Positions 7,591 through 15,929 are shown, counted from the stretch's first letter. The stretch: DNA of 42,860 nucleotides from Psychromonas sp. MB-3u-54 (GCF_002836415.1 NZ_PJBP01000126.1:1-42860); one strand, 5' to 3'. Notes: generated by a model not told the origin, from the letters alone. Numbers and translations are program-made.

Positions 7591-9662
7591 TCTGAGGAAG
7601 CGATTAAAAAAGTCAGGCGGAAGGTCATTCCCGGCACATTGCCGTCCTTCCCCATGATTTTAGCATTATTAACGGCAGCGATAGTCCCCTGCATATCGCG
7701 TACGCTGTTAGCCGTAATGGCCAGCCCTAGGCCTAAACCTTCACCTATTTTTTTGCTGGTATAAAAGGGCTCGAAAAGGTGTTCTAACTGCTCTTCACTA
7801 ACCCCGGGTCCATTGTCAGTCACCTCAATAATAATGTTACCCTGCTCCTGTACTGCCGAGATATTCAAGGTCTGACTATCATTGCCCTGCATCGCATCCA
7901 GCGCGTTGACAATCAGATTTCCGAGCACCTGATTCAGCCTGTGTGATTCGCCAAGTATTGAGTTGAGCTGCGCCGGCATACGCACCCTGACATCACATTG
8001 GGCTAACCGATGCTGATGAATTCGCAGCACCTGCTGCAGCGTATCAGATACCGAAACGGCTTGCAGTTTCTCGGGACGGTTAAATGCAAACATTTTCAAC
8101 TGCTTTGTCATGGCCGACATTCTGTCAATAAGTGTATTTACCAGCTTCATATTAGCGCTTAGTATCTGCATTTCACCACGCTCAATCAACAATTTATTGC
8201 TTGATAAAAGCGTCCGTAGCCCTGTTAATGGCTGGTTCATTTCATGGGTGATCGCACTGGACATTCGCCCTAATGCAGCCATTTTACTGCTCTGCACTAA
8301 CTCTTCTTGAGCATCACGCAATGCTGCTGTTCTTTGTTCAACACGCACCTCTAACTGCTGGTTAACAGAGCGCAGTGCATTCTCAGCTTTTTTACGTTTA
8401 CTGATATCAATAACAGTCAGCAAATAAACCTGTTGCTGATGAAATGACAGGTTTATTAACGATAATAAAACGGGGAATTGCGTTCCGTCACTTCGTTTAG
8501 CGATACTTTCAACAGCAGAAAACTCTGAAACTGGACCTTTGTTACACAGGTTTTTCAGCCATAGCTGAATGATATGGCTGCAATCCTGTAAAGGGAATAA
8601 CTGATTAACGGAAATATTTTTAACCAAAAAGTCGGATAAGTAAAAATAACGTTTCGCAGTGTGGTTGAGATACTTAATCGCACCGTTTGTGTCCAGCAGC
8701 ATTAGTCCGACATTGGCTTTATTAAATATCAACTGCAGTCTGTGTTCCGACTCTAACAGCAATTGTTGAAACTGCTTTTTAGATAATAATTTCTGACGTC
8801 GTTCATAGATAAACAGCAGTAAAAACAGCAGCAGAACCAGCAAAGTCAACACCAGTAATGTCACTATATTAATACTTTTATTAATGTCGGAAATTGGCGC
8901 TAAATAATAGATATTCCATTTTAAATCATCGAGCAGTACCTGCTGCACTAAATATAACTGCCCTTCAACTTCCCATATATGAAGTCTGGTTCTGTCAAAT
9001 AACACACGCTTCTTCCATAGATCCGGCTCAAACTTCTGGGTATTTATCTTCTTGTTAGTGGAGAGAAAAAACGTCTGCTGCTCATTACTGAAAAGTACAA
9101 ATTCGTCACTGGCTAACCAGGACTCCGTTAAGGCACTTAAATTAACTTTAACGACTGCTATACCCAACCGTAAATTACCTTCATAAATGTCAGCCGCAAG
9201 ATAATAATGTCCGTTACCTTCTGTGATATAACTTAGTGTTACAACCTCATCCTGCTGCTCAGCAAGACGTTGTGCTATCAGCTTGCCGTCATTTTTTATC
9301 CAACCGGAATGATCGCGGCTGGATGCAATTAATACACCCTCTGGATCGAGAATATACCAGCCATTTGTTTCTGCAGATTTATCTAGCTGCTCAAGATGCA
9401 TCTCCACCTCGGAGATACCCGCTTTATCTCCTTGAAGCAGTAACTTGTTTTTACTGTTTTCTGCAATAAGGGAAGGTAGATAATAATAACGCTTTAGCAC
9501 CCGCCGAGTATCTCCGACATAATTTAAAAAGCGGTTTTCACTCTCAGTCTGAGCTGCGGATAACATCCACTCTTCACTGATAAAGCGACTCAACAGTGCA
9601 GTTGATACAAAAGCGCACAAAACAAAAAAGATAATCAAATATTTTTTAATGCCGGCAGACAA
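7587..9662 (-). CDS. DctB-like sensor histidine kinase (dCache, PAS, HisKA, HATPase)
   Basis: Membrane kinase, probably the partner of the sigma-54 regulator at the other end of the locus. Order: membrane segment 8-26, periplasmic sensor of about 230 residues (dCache-like, as in DctB), membrane segment 266-285, PAS 305-425, coiled coil 425-460, phospho-acceptor His473 in ITHEMNQPLTGLR, N-box GNLIVNALDAM (581-591), G1 DNGPG (616-620) and G2 GLGLGLAI (642-649). Length 691 residues. The start is a TTG with AAGGAAA about 10 bases upstream; the nearby ATG is followed directly by a stop. The gene converges on lhgO. The periplasmic domain should sense the transported acid. Confidence 0.92.
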   Translation of the reverse strand: MSAGIKKYLIIFFVLCAFVSTALLSRFISEEWMLSAAQTESENRFLNYVGDTRRVLKRYYYLPSLIAENSKNKLLLQGDKAGISEVEMHLEQLDKSAETNGWYILDPEGVLIASSRDHSGWIKNDGKLIAQRLAEQQDEVVTLSYITEGNGHYYLAADIYEGNLRLGIAVVKVNLSALTESWLASDEFVLFSNEQQTFFLSTNKKINTQKFEPDLWKKRVLFDRTRLHIWEVEGQLYLVQQVLLDDLKWNIYYLAPISDINKSINIVTLLVLTLLVLLLFLLLFIYERRQKLLSKKQFQQLLLESEHRLQLIFNKANVGLMLLDTNGAIKYLNHTAKRYFYLSDFLVKNISVNQLFPLQDCSHIIQLWLKNLCNKGPVSEFSAVESIAKRSDGTQFPVLLSLINLSFHQQQVYLLTVIDISKRKKAENALRSVNQQLEVRVEQRTAALRDAQEELVQSSKMAALGRMSSAITHEMNQPLTGLRTLLSSNKLLIERGEMQILSANMKLVNTLIDRMSAMTKQLKMFAFNRPEKLQAVSVSDTLQQVLRIHQHRLAQCDVRVRMPAQLNSILGESHRLNQVLGNLIVNALDAMQGNDSQTLNISAVQEQGNIIIEVTDNGPGVSEEQLEHLFEPFYTSKKIGEGLGLGLAITANSVRDMQGTIAAVNNAKIMGKDGNVPGMTFRLTFLIASSD

Positions 9663-10023
9663 ATTACATTTCCTTTATTGTTGACGGGAGGAAGAAGATT
9701 ATAAAATATGGAGATAAATTAACATAAGATAATGAGGATATTCAAAATAAAACAACAATTGCAAATATATAATGATGATTTTTGAATTCCAGAGGTATTA
9801 ACATTTCTCGCTAGGCTTTAAATTGGGATCACGGCAACAGTCCTGTCTTGATTTCTAATATAATCAAGCACCACTTTTTCCTTTCAAATATCCAACAACA
9901 TTTGAAACTGGAAACTTTGCAGGGATATTCAGGCAAATAGATACATAATTTTTTATTAAGTGGATTATCACTCCTTGTTTTTGCTAATTAATGAAACGTA
10001 TCACCTAAATGTTCTCTCGTCGC

Positions 10024-10062
10024 TCCATATATCCACTTTTTTCTTTCCATATATCCACTTTT
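10024..10062. repeat. Short direct repeat, 2 copies of 17 bp
   Basis: TCCATATATCCACTTTT occurs at 10024-10040 and 10046-10062 with a 22-base period. It looks like a recent tandem duplication or a pair of binding sites. No function can be assigned. Confidence 0.8.
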
Positions 10063-10076
10063 GTCTTTTTTAGAGA

Positions 10077-10205
10077 TAATACCAATTCCACTCATTAAGT
10101 GATCTTTTTAGGCGCCGGAAAAATGCATGAAAACAAGGCATTGATTGCAGTAACTGTTCTAATTATACAAAATAGCAGGAACTATTTTAAACAGCTTCAG
10201 CTGGA
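10077..10205. repeat. Partial MITE-like dispersed repeat
   Basis: Begins TAATACCAATTCCACTCATT and reaches GTGATC within 30 bases. This is the same opening layout (TAATACCA...GTGATC) as the near-palindromic element at 13299-13464. A matching inverted right end is not clear, so it may be a truncated or diverged member. Boundaries are approximate. Confidence 0.35.
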
Positions 10206-10467
10206 CACAAAATGTTTAATAACAGTCTGTTATAAATAAAATTAATAGCAAAGACTAAAATGTAGTTTTCTGTCTAGCGAGCATGTATTTTAATCGGTAT
10301 AAATAAACATAAAATTATCGGCTTTGGTATTATTTACCTGAATCACCCTATTCCTGCGATTGGTCCCGATAAAATAAAGTAATAGTTAGTTTTAATCCGC
10401 AAGGTTATTTAGAGATGCACGTCATTTAATATAAGATAGGGATCTGTTTACTACCTCCGGGGCTGAA

Positions 10468-10671
10468 ATGTTCACTATTATTAACATAGTTATGTATATC
10501 GTTATTACCTATTTTGTCATTGGGTTATTATATGCTTTAAAGCTAAATGCCAAACCTATTGAGCAAAAACCGCTTTGGACAAGCAGTCACGAACCATTAA
10601 AAAGATTATTTGCTATATTGATATGGATGACAACCTGGCCGCTAGTGTTTGTGAAAAAAAACAATAAATAA
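10468..10671 (+). CDS. Small membrane protein, unknown
   Basis: 67 residues, not recognised. Hydrophobic segment at about residues 3-25, a polar linker with KPIEQKPLWTSSHEPLK, a second hydrophobic segment at about 47-60 and a basic tail (VKKNNK). A purine-rich CCGGGG lies about 8 bases before the ATG, and a good terminator follows 30 bases after the stop, which supports a real single-gene unit. It stands between non-coding DNA and convergent endA. Confidence 0.6.
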   Translation: MFTIINIVMYIVITYFVIGLLYALKLNAKPIEQKPLWTSSHEPLKRLFAILIWMTTWPLVFVKKNNK

Positions 10672-10703
10672 TAACCGCTGTAATCCCCCTGTATCAGCCC
10701 CTC

Positions 10704-10734
10704 CCGTCACTAGTAACTTAGTGACGGTTTTTTT
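10704..10734 (+). terminator. Rho-independent terminator
   Basis: Nine-bp stem CCGTCACTA/TAGTGACGG (10704-10712, 10719-10727) followed by a run of seven T. It ends the small membrane protein transcript. Confidence 0.88.
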
Positions 10735-10770
10735 AACTGCTAGCATCAGCCTATAGGCCAACTGCATAGT

Positions 10771-11544
10771 TTATAATATGGCCGTATTTTTTTGTGCAAC
10801 AATCTGTGCATTACGCACTTGTGAACAAGCCCGTTTCAAGACTAAATTCTCATTCCCCTGCAAAATTGCAATCTTTCCTGCTCTCATACATTCCCACTCG
10901 CTTACGGGGTACATCTTATTCCAAGCATTCATTAATTGTCGTTGTGAGTTGTTCATTTTGTAACGCGGATAAGTATCTTCCATATACATATAAGTTCGAG
11001 CAATGCGCCCCCTTGCTCTTACCGGTGGCTCTGTTTTACGATTATCTATTTTCATCTCACAGCTACCAAAATTACTCTTTTTATTCGGTAACATAGTAAA
11101 ATTATAATTGCTCCTAAGACCATTCACAGCACCGACAGCAGGATAAAGGTTAAACATGTCAGCCTGCATATATCGATATTCAGTATTTACTTTTTCAGCA
11201 CACTTCCTACCTTTAAAGCTTTTACCTTTACTGGTTACGCATTGTTTATCACCTTCACGCCACTCTTTGAAAGTACGTCCGAAGTTTTCCGCAGGCACAA
11301 CATGCTCCCACTCATTTTTTTGGGATCTCTTAACGTACTTATCAGTATAAAAACCTTTAGGTGGAATAATGTTTTTCTGAGCATCAAAGGAAGCACCACA
11401 ATAAAGGGTTATCCTGTGGTTCTGATACACATCTGTTTCAAGTATTTTCTTAGCCTTGCGGAATGAGTCATTGGTTTTATTAGCGGCAAAAGAAGGGAGA
11501 GAGACGATTAACAGCGTGAATACTGAACGTTGTAATAACTTCAT
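10771..11544 (-). CDS. endA: Endonuclease I, periplasmic/secreted DNase
   Basis: Non-specific DNase of the EndA/Dns/Vvn family, exported and disulfide-bonded. The signal peptide is residues 1-20 (LLIVSLPSFA-ANKT). The beta-beta-metal nuclease motif is EWEHVVPAENFG with catalytic His81, followed by a metal-site region containing NLYPAVGAVNGLRSN. Several cysteines (CGASF, CVTSKG, CAEK, CEMK, CMRAG, CSQV) can form the family's disulfides. The 257-residue length is normal. It sits alone at the edge of a repeat-rich accessory region and converges on the small membrane gene. Confidence 0.95.
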   Translation of the reverse strand: MKLLQRSVFTLLIVSLPSFAANKTNDSFRKAKKILETDVYQNHRITLYCGASFDAQKNIIPPKGFYTDKYVKRSQKNEWEHVVPAENFGRTFKEWREGDKQCVTSKGKSFKGRKCAEKVNTEYRYMQADMFNLYPAVGAVNGLRSNYNFTMLPNKKSNFGSCEMKIDNRKTEPPVRARGRIARTYMYMEDTYPRYKMNNSQRQLMNAWNKMYPVSEWECMRAGKIAILQGNENLVLKRACSQVRNAQIVAQKNTAIL

Positions 11545-11730
11545 TTATATATCCATATTTTACAGGTGGTAAGTAAAGGTAATTTAATTTAAAAATTCTA
11601 TCAAAATCAGAATGTTATAGCTAGTTATTCTGTTTTGAAATGAAAATATGAATTGAATTTAAATGAAAAAATAAATAAAGGCATGCTTATCTTATTTGAG
11701 GAACAATCTGAACAATTAGAGCAAGGGCGA

Positions 11731-11862
11731 AAGGCAGAACAGCCAATCTTTTTATTGAAATTAGATATTAATAAAGATGTACCTTAGCGCCTAATATAAG
11801 CGGGTATTTGTGCTATAACGCCACAGAAAAATATTTTAGAAGGGGTTGAATTAAATAATAGG
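11731..11862. repeat. Dispersed repeat D, copy 1
   Basis: Core AGCCAATCTTTTTATTGAAA, then a TTAATAAAnATGTACCTTAGCGC-type block and a downstream segment (GTATTTGTG...ACGCCA...GTTGAATTAA) shared with the copy near 13975. Five members lie between 11.7 and 14.9 kb, always between orphan genes. Confidence 0.7.
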
Positions 11863-11870
11863 GCACTGAA

Positions 11871-11945
11871 AAAGCTGGACGGTCAATCTTTTGATTGAAA
11901 TGAGCTGTTAATAAAAATGTACCTTAGCGCTGAATATGCGGGAAG
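11871..11945. repeat. Dispersed repeat D, copy 2
   Basis: GCTGGACGGTCAATCTTTTG then the shared TTAATAAAAATGTACCTTAG block. It directly follows copy 1. Confidence 0.7.
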
Positions 11946-11995
11946 AATAGATTTTCGTTTACAAGCCGCCAACGCAGAACTTATTTAAAGCCTAT

Positions 11996-12050
11996 AACGA
12001 AAATGCTACAGCGGAGCGCACCTTTAGCGCATCCGCTGTAGCATTTTGTT
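11996..12050. repeat. Long imperfect palindrome, attC-like or terminator
   Basis: A 16-bp arm (12000-12015) pairs with 12032-12047; an inner GCGC/GCGC closes a 7-base loop, with one bulged A at 12031. AAC (11996-11998) and GTT (12048-12050) extend it across a bulged G. The general form resembles an integron attC, but the outer boxes do not fit RYYYAAC/GTTRRRY. It lies just downstream of the cytochrome pseudogene on the - strand and could be its terminator. Confidence 0.7.
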
Positions 12051-12072
12051 CTATTTTGGAACCCAATTGTTG

Positions 12073-12562
12073 TTACTGCTTAGGTGGAAGAGGCCATTGA
12101 ATGAAGGCCGTTGTCGGCTCTATTCCGGGAAGAAGATAGGACGGGACGGAGCTGTTAACAACACCAAGATGCTGGATGTACTTGTAGATTGCACGCAGAT
12201 CTATTTCAGTCATCCTATTTAACGCCCACCATGGCATTGGCGGCCTTGTTTTAGTGTCTTAGCTTTACTAACCCAATCATCTTCGGAAAGTCCTTCGACA
12301 TATTCGCGTAAGTTAGCAGCATAGGTCGTACCCCAGTCTCCTCGGAAACCCAGAGAGTCGCCTAAAAGCCACTCTTCCTCGAGTATTGCACCACCGCTTT
12401 GGCCGTACCCGGCGGTATGGCAATCATTACATCCGCCTATTTCCACGAGATACTTTCCTTTTGAGATATCAGATTCACCCGCTATAGCCGCACTGCTAAT
12501 AAATAATAAAATGCTTCCGGTTACAAAAAATTTGATGATTATGGTTTAACATTTAGGGTCAT
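12073..12562 (-). pseudogene. Monoheme c-type cytochrome, frameshifted remnant
   Basis: The intact part shows a signal-peptide core (FVTGSILLFISSAAIA-GES), the heme motif CNDCH and WGTTYAANLREYV. The in-frame reading stops at 12219, but the next frame continues at once with KTRPPMPWWALNRMTEIDLR and runs to a stop at 12073. That restores the expected C-terminus, including the MPWW region that would supply the axial Met. One base appears lost in an A-run (four A instead of five). The best start (ATG at 12562, AGGAAG upstream) is also one frame away from the signal peptide, suggesting a second lesion. It resembles short cytochromes that accept electrons from dehydrogenases. Confidence 0.8.
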
Positions 12563-12620
12563 TATTCTACTTCCTGTGATTGAGGCATTGGAAGGTACTT
12601 AAATATACACTTGTTAGATT

Positions 12621-12923
12621 TTAACCCAGCCCCCAAGCACTCTTTTCTGTATCAGACATCGCGTTATAAATACTGTTAAATGTATCACCGTATTCATTGC
12701 TCGCATTACCAAAGACCTTATAATTTGTTATGAGGTATCTTTTTACTGTCCTCGGCCATTTTCCAGAATGATGAGCATCATTTATGATACCTTTTGCATC
12801 GAGGTAACTTGTCCCTTTTCTAAGCTCTGACAAACGGTTTTCAAAAGAACCATAACTCCACTCATCAGTTCTGGATTCAAATTCGTTTAATAATTCGTCT
12901 TTATACTTTTCCATTTTTGGCAT
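12621..12923 (-). CDS. Hypothetical protein, 100 residues
   Basis: Not recognised. A soluble, charged protein starting MPKMEKYKDELLNEFESR, with a basic middle (KWPRTVKRYL) and no membrane segment. I chose the ATG at 12923 because GGAG lies 9 bases before it; the ATG at 12938 would place that GGAG inside the gene. TAAAATCTAACAAG follows the stop and GCCGTTAGC precedes the gene. These faintly recall cassette ends, but no complete attC is seen. Confidence 0.6.
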   Translation of the reverse strand: MPKMEKYKDELLNEFESRTDEWSYGSFENRLSELRKGTSYLDAKGIINDAHHSGKWPRTVKRYLITNYKVFGNASNEYGDTFNSIYNAMSDTEKSAWGLG

Positions 12924-13298
12924 AGGGCAGATCTCCATTTTATTGAGCTAAAGCTAACGGCGTATTAGCCTGCATTCGCACTAATGTGTGAATGAAAACT
13001 GTTTATTGAGAGTATTTATAACAGGTTCTTTCGTGGGGGACTGATTATTATGTTGTTTTCTTGACTTACCGTTGACTTTTTTAACGTAAATCGTACATAC
13101 CGGCCTATCAATGCGAAAATCAAATACTGACTCTCAGGGTCATCTTCACTACTAATGACTTTTAACTGGTTTTTAGTCAACAAAAAAGTCAACTTGAAAT
13201 CAAAACACGGTTCTATCTGACTGTTTTATAAATCTATTGCGATATGGTTTTTATCAACACATCAAATTTTTACAGTGTATTGCTGAGAATGCAGACTA

Positions 13299-13464
13299 AT
13301 ACCAAAAGAACTAAAAAGGTGATCACCCTTGCTGGTTAAAATCATCCCTAACTGCGTTGTGAGTTTTGAAGTGAGAATAACTATCTCCTGCAACTCACGC
13401 CTTATTAGTGCTGATTTTTCCTTCGCAATCATTGATCACTTAATTAATTCTTTTGGTATAATAC
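13299..13464. mobile_element. MITE-like near-palindromic element
   Basis: The left end TAATACCAAAAGAACTAAAA...GTGATCA is matched in inverted orientation by the right end TGATCACTTAATTAATTC...TTTTGGTATA. The interiors are also partly complementary, so the 166-base unit could fold into one long hairpin. It encodes nothing. Its right edge carries a TATAAT (13457-13462) just upstream of the next gene. Confidence 0.7.
13432..13462 (+). promoter_or_regulatory. Possible promoter at the right edge of the MITE
   Basis: TATAAT at 13457-13462 is a perfect -10 box; TTGATC at 13432-13437 could serve as -35 with a long 19-base spacer. It points at the membrane-protein gene whose start lies about 30 bases downstream. 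Confidence 0.45.
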
Positions 13465-13490
13465 ACTGTTAATCCACACCAGGAGTGAGC

Positions 13491-13883
13491 ATGAAAAAAC
13501 TATTAATATTCTTTGCAGCGGGTTGCTTGGGAGCACTAGCCAACAGCATCGCTGTTTGGCAATTTGGACAGCTTGGTATCACTTCGGAGTTTGGTGTTTC
13601 AATTGCCCCCTCTTTAAGCCCTGCATGGCTGTATCCAAGGATTGTGTGGGGCGGTCTCTGGGGATTTCTTTTCATTTTACCAATGATGCAATCAAGGCTA
13701 CTTCTTAAGGGAACAATCTTAAGTCTCTTTCCAACCGCTGTTATGCTCTTGATAATTTTCCCATATGTGGCAAACAAAGGCATTGCTGGCATAGAGCTTG
13801 GACTGATGACACCCGTGTTTGTCATATTCTTTAATTGGGTGTGGGGTATTATTACAGCTATCACAATTAAATATGCAAAGTAA
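13491..13883 (+). CDS. Small integral membrane protein, unknown
   Basis: 130 residues with four hydrophobic segments (about 3-24, 45-64, 70-92, 100-125) and small-residue-rich helices (AAGCLGALANSIAVW). I do not recognise the family. AGGAG sits 6 bases before the ATG at 13491; a GTG two codons upstream is less well placed. Expression may depend on the MITE promoter. Low-complexity G/A-rich DNA follows the stop. Confidence 0.7.
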   Translation: MKKLLIFFAAGCLGALANSIAVWQFGQLGITSEFGVSIAPSLSPAWLYPRIVWGGLWGFLFILPMMQSRLLLKGTILSLFPTAVMLLIIFPYVANKGIAGIELGLMTPVFVIFFNWVWGIITAITIKYAK

Positions 13884-13899
13884 TAGGGCTAATATGGTA

Positions 13900-13990
13900 A
13901 AGGCTGGATGGCAAGGAAAGGAAAGCTTGAAGGCAGGAAGGCTTGAAGGCTTAAGGGCTGGAAGCAGGAAGGCAGGAAGACTGAGCAGCC
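13900..13990. repeat. Degenerate GGCTGGAAGGCAGGAAGG repeat tract
   Basis: Purine-rich tract built of variants of GGCAGGAAGGCTTGAAGG, leading straight into dispersed repeat D copy 3. A short relative occurs at 14772-14805 before copy 5. It probably arose by slippage. Confidence 0.7.
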
Positions 13991-14095
13991 AATCCTTTTA
14001 TTGAAATTTTGTGTTATTAAAAATTCATATGATCGCGTATTTGTGTTGTTACGCCATAGACAAAAATATTAGAGGCTGTTGAATTAAGTCATAAT
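13975..14095. repeat. Dispersed repeat D, copy 3
   Basis: GCAGCCAATCCTTTTATTGA core, then GTATTTGTGTTGTTACGCCA and GCTGTTGAATTAAGTC, parallel to the long form at 11731-11862. Confidence 0.7.
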
Positions 14096-14139
14096 GATTT
14101 TTAAGGGATTAGAATATCAATCCCTTAGTCAGGCGCTGG

Positions 14140-14556
14140 TCAGCTGTATTTTTTATCAATTTTTTTTAGAGAGCGTAAAAACAGTCCTAGGCCACCTACC
14201 GCTAAAACCAAAATAACAATAAGATCAAACGATGACATAGTGCGTAAACTAAAACGAACGGATGATATGACTCCAAATATTAATGCTGTCATTGAACATA
14301 TTGATAGTAGCCACCCTAAAATATTTTTCGCGTTATAGAAAACCAGACCCACACCAAAGATAAACGGAATCATCACCGTGCCACCCGTAAGCCCTACGCT
14401 AGTGCCAAAAGCATTCAGGTTATATAACCTATTCCCTAATCCAAAATTTGAAGTCACTGTGATTGCATTTAGCAGCAGATAAAAACCACCGCTCATCATT
14501 AATAAACCAATAAAAAAATGCCCTATGCCACCCGAACTTCCACCTGCTCCTTTCAT
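14140..14556 (-). CDS. Glycine-rich membrane protein, unknown
   Basis: 138 residues, not recognised. The N-terminus MKGAGGSSGGIGHFFIGLL leads into the first of about four hydrophobic segments; the tail is basic (RSLKKIDKKYS). The ATG at 14556 has GGAAGG about 11 bases upstream. An upstream in-frame ATG at 14676 would add 40 residues of unlikely composition that run into repeat D, so I reject it. Repeats D copy 3 and copy 4 bracket the gene. Confidence 0.7.
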   Translation of the reverse strand: MKGAGGSSGGIGHFFIGLLMMSGGFYLLLNAITVTSNFGLGNRLYNLNAFGTSVGLTGGTVMIPFIFGVGLVFYNAKNILGWLLSICSMTALIFGVISSVRFSLRTMSSFDLIVILVLAVGGLGLFLRSLKKIDKKYS

Positions 14557-14660
14557 TATCACTACCTTCCTTAATATGACTAAAATAATTTTTCCCGTAC
14601 GAATTTTAAGTACAGCTAATGACTTAATAACGCGAGGAATTCTCAGTATATTATAGGCAA

Positions 14661-14750
14661 AAGGCTGGACAGCCAATCTTTTTATAGAAATTCTGTGTTA
14701 ATAAAAAATGCACATTATCATCAAATATAATCGAGCAAAAAGAAGTGGCT
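14661..14750. repeat. Dispersed repeat D, copy 4
   Basis: AAGGCTGGACAGCCAATCTT core (GGCTG-GA-CAGCC is itself a small palindrome), then TTAATAAAAAATGC and ATCGAGCAAAAAGAAGTGGC. Confidence 0.7.
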
Positions 14751-14790
14751 ACCCTAAATTAGGAGCAAAGCCTGGATGGCAGGAAGGCTT

Positions 14791-14870
14791 AAAGGCTGAA
14801 CAGGCAATCTTTTTATTGAAATTAGATGTTAGCACCTTATCGCCTAATATGATCGAGCAAAAAGGTTTGG
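14791..14870. repeat. Dispersed repeat D, copy 5
   Basis: GGCTGAACAGGCAATCTTTT core, then GCGCCTAATATGATCGAGC-like sequence; ATCGAGCAAAAAGG and GGCTGTCCTCAATTAGAG parallel copy 4. Confidence 0.65.
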
Positions 14871-14912
14871 CTGTCCTCAATTAGAGTGTCGCCAGCACGC
14901 AACATAGGTTGG

Positions 14913-15929
14913 CTAGATCTCATATGTGCTCTTGCTCTGTCCTGAAATAGAAACATTCAACAGAGGGAATTGTTCAACAAGTTTAAAAATTTCATCTGGA
15001 GAAAGAGTCAATTCAGCGAGTCGGCGTATTTCTACACGAAAAAGATACTCTTGCTTTAAAAACGAATCAATCATCCCCTCATCAATTATCGCTGTAACAT
15101 TCAAGATAATTGTCACTAATTCAGGCTCTTCTACGGACTTGGGGGACGTATTAAAAAACATGTTTTTATCTAACTCAATGATTTCTTTTAGCTTCTTGTC
15201 GCTCAAATCCAATAAGAATGAAGTACTCAAGTCTAGTAATGTTATCGCCGCATCTACAATGGGCATTGCATCGTCTTTTAACGACTTCTCTGTTCTTTCG
15301 TGTATGAGTAGTGAAAAATCCCGGAATAGCAAAGGACCCTCGTTATTGTTTTGGTTGCTTGAATTCGCTTTGGACTCATGTTTTGTAACCAATGAATTGA
15401 TTACTTCGTCATAAATCTCGCTCGATGTAGCATTCCTGATTGCCTCAGTAACATAATAAACGCATGCCCCAACAATTTCTGAGATAAAAGGCAAGGCAAC
15501 TTCCTGTTGGAAGGGGATTTCCTTTATCTGATCCGCTTGATGTAGAAGCTCCTTTCGCGAGTCAGATTTATGAAGGCCCGCTGTAATGGCGTGTTTTATA
15601 AAATCCGCTGTGTCTTTATCGCAAAGCATAGCGGAAAAGTCAGATAGATTAGAGAGCCCCTGATGGGAAACATCTTTCTTAGCAAATGCGAGACAGTGTT
15701 CAGTAACAGTGAAAGCAATATCTGACACTGATGTAGGGCGACTAGTAACTTCAATATAGTGGCTCAAGCGCGTTCGCAGCTTAGTAACTGAACTGCGAAG
15801 GGCTGTCAGTTTTTGCGTTTCCTTCTCGGAATTGAACTTTTTTATTTGATAATAAATACCGATTGCCGCAAGTAGAACGCTTGCTAGAGGAAGGTACATA
15901 AGAATCAATTTCTGAGTCGTTTCTAGCAT
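14913..15929 (-). CDS. Membrane-anchored protein, unknown
   Basis: About 338 residues, not recognised. One N-terminal membrane segment (LILMYLPLASVLLAAIGIYY) is followed by a charged, probably coiled segment (KKFNSEKETQKLTALRSSVTK) and a soluble, mostly helical domain with no motif I know, so the bulk probably faces the cytoplasm. I prefer the ATG at 15929, with GGGGG upstream; an ATG at 15944 is also possible. It is an orphan gene with repeat D copy 5 downstream and the integron-type cassette upstream. Confidence 0.7.
   Translation of the reverse strand: MLETTQKLILMYLPLASVLLAAIGIYYQIKKFNSEKETQKLTALRSSVTKLRTRLSHYIEVTSRPTSVSDIAFTVTEHCLAFAKKDVSHQGLSNLSDFSAMLCDKDTADFIKHAITAGLHKSDSRKELLHQADQIKEIPFQQEVALPFISEIVGACVYYVTEAIRNATSSEIYDEVINSLVTKHESKANSSNQNNNEGPLLFRDFSLLIHERTEKSLKDDAMPIVDAAITLLDLSTSFLLDLSDKKLKEIIELDKNMFFNTSPKSVEEPELVTIILNVTAIIDEGMIDSFLKQEYLFRVEIRRLAELTLSPDEIFKLVEQFPLLNVSISGQSKSTYEI

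Larger units (their letters stand above)
9663..10467. other. Intergenic region, about 0.8 kb, with repeats
   Basis: No gene is supported. The stretch includes the kinase promoter region, a short tandem duplication at 10024-10062 and one end of a MITE-like repeat at 10077-10205, both listed separately. Confidence 0.5.

Noticed and set aside
12600-12955. Possible second integron cassette around the 100-residue gene
   Set aside because: ATCTAAC after the stop and GTTAGCT before the gene resemble cassette ends, but they are not fully complementary and no folded attC lies between the R''-like box and a GTTRRRY.
13000-13298. Possible gene between the 100-residue ORF and the MITE
   Set aside because: No open frame with a start signal; only a short inverted pair around GTTGACTTTTTT is visible.
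13819-14004. 61-codon open frame over the end of the 130-residue membrane gene
   Set aside because: Different frame of a supported gene running into low-complexity repeats.
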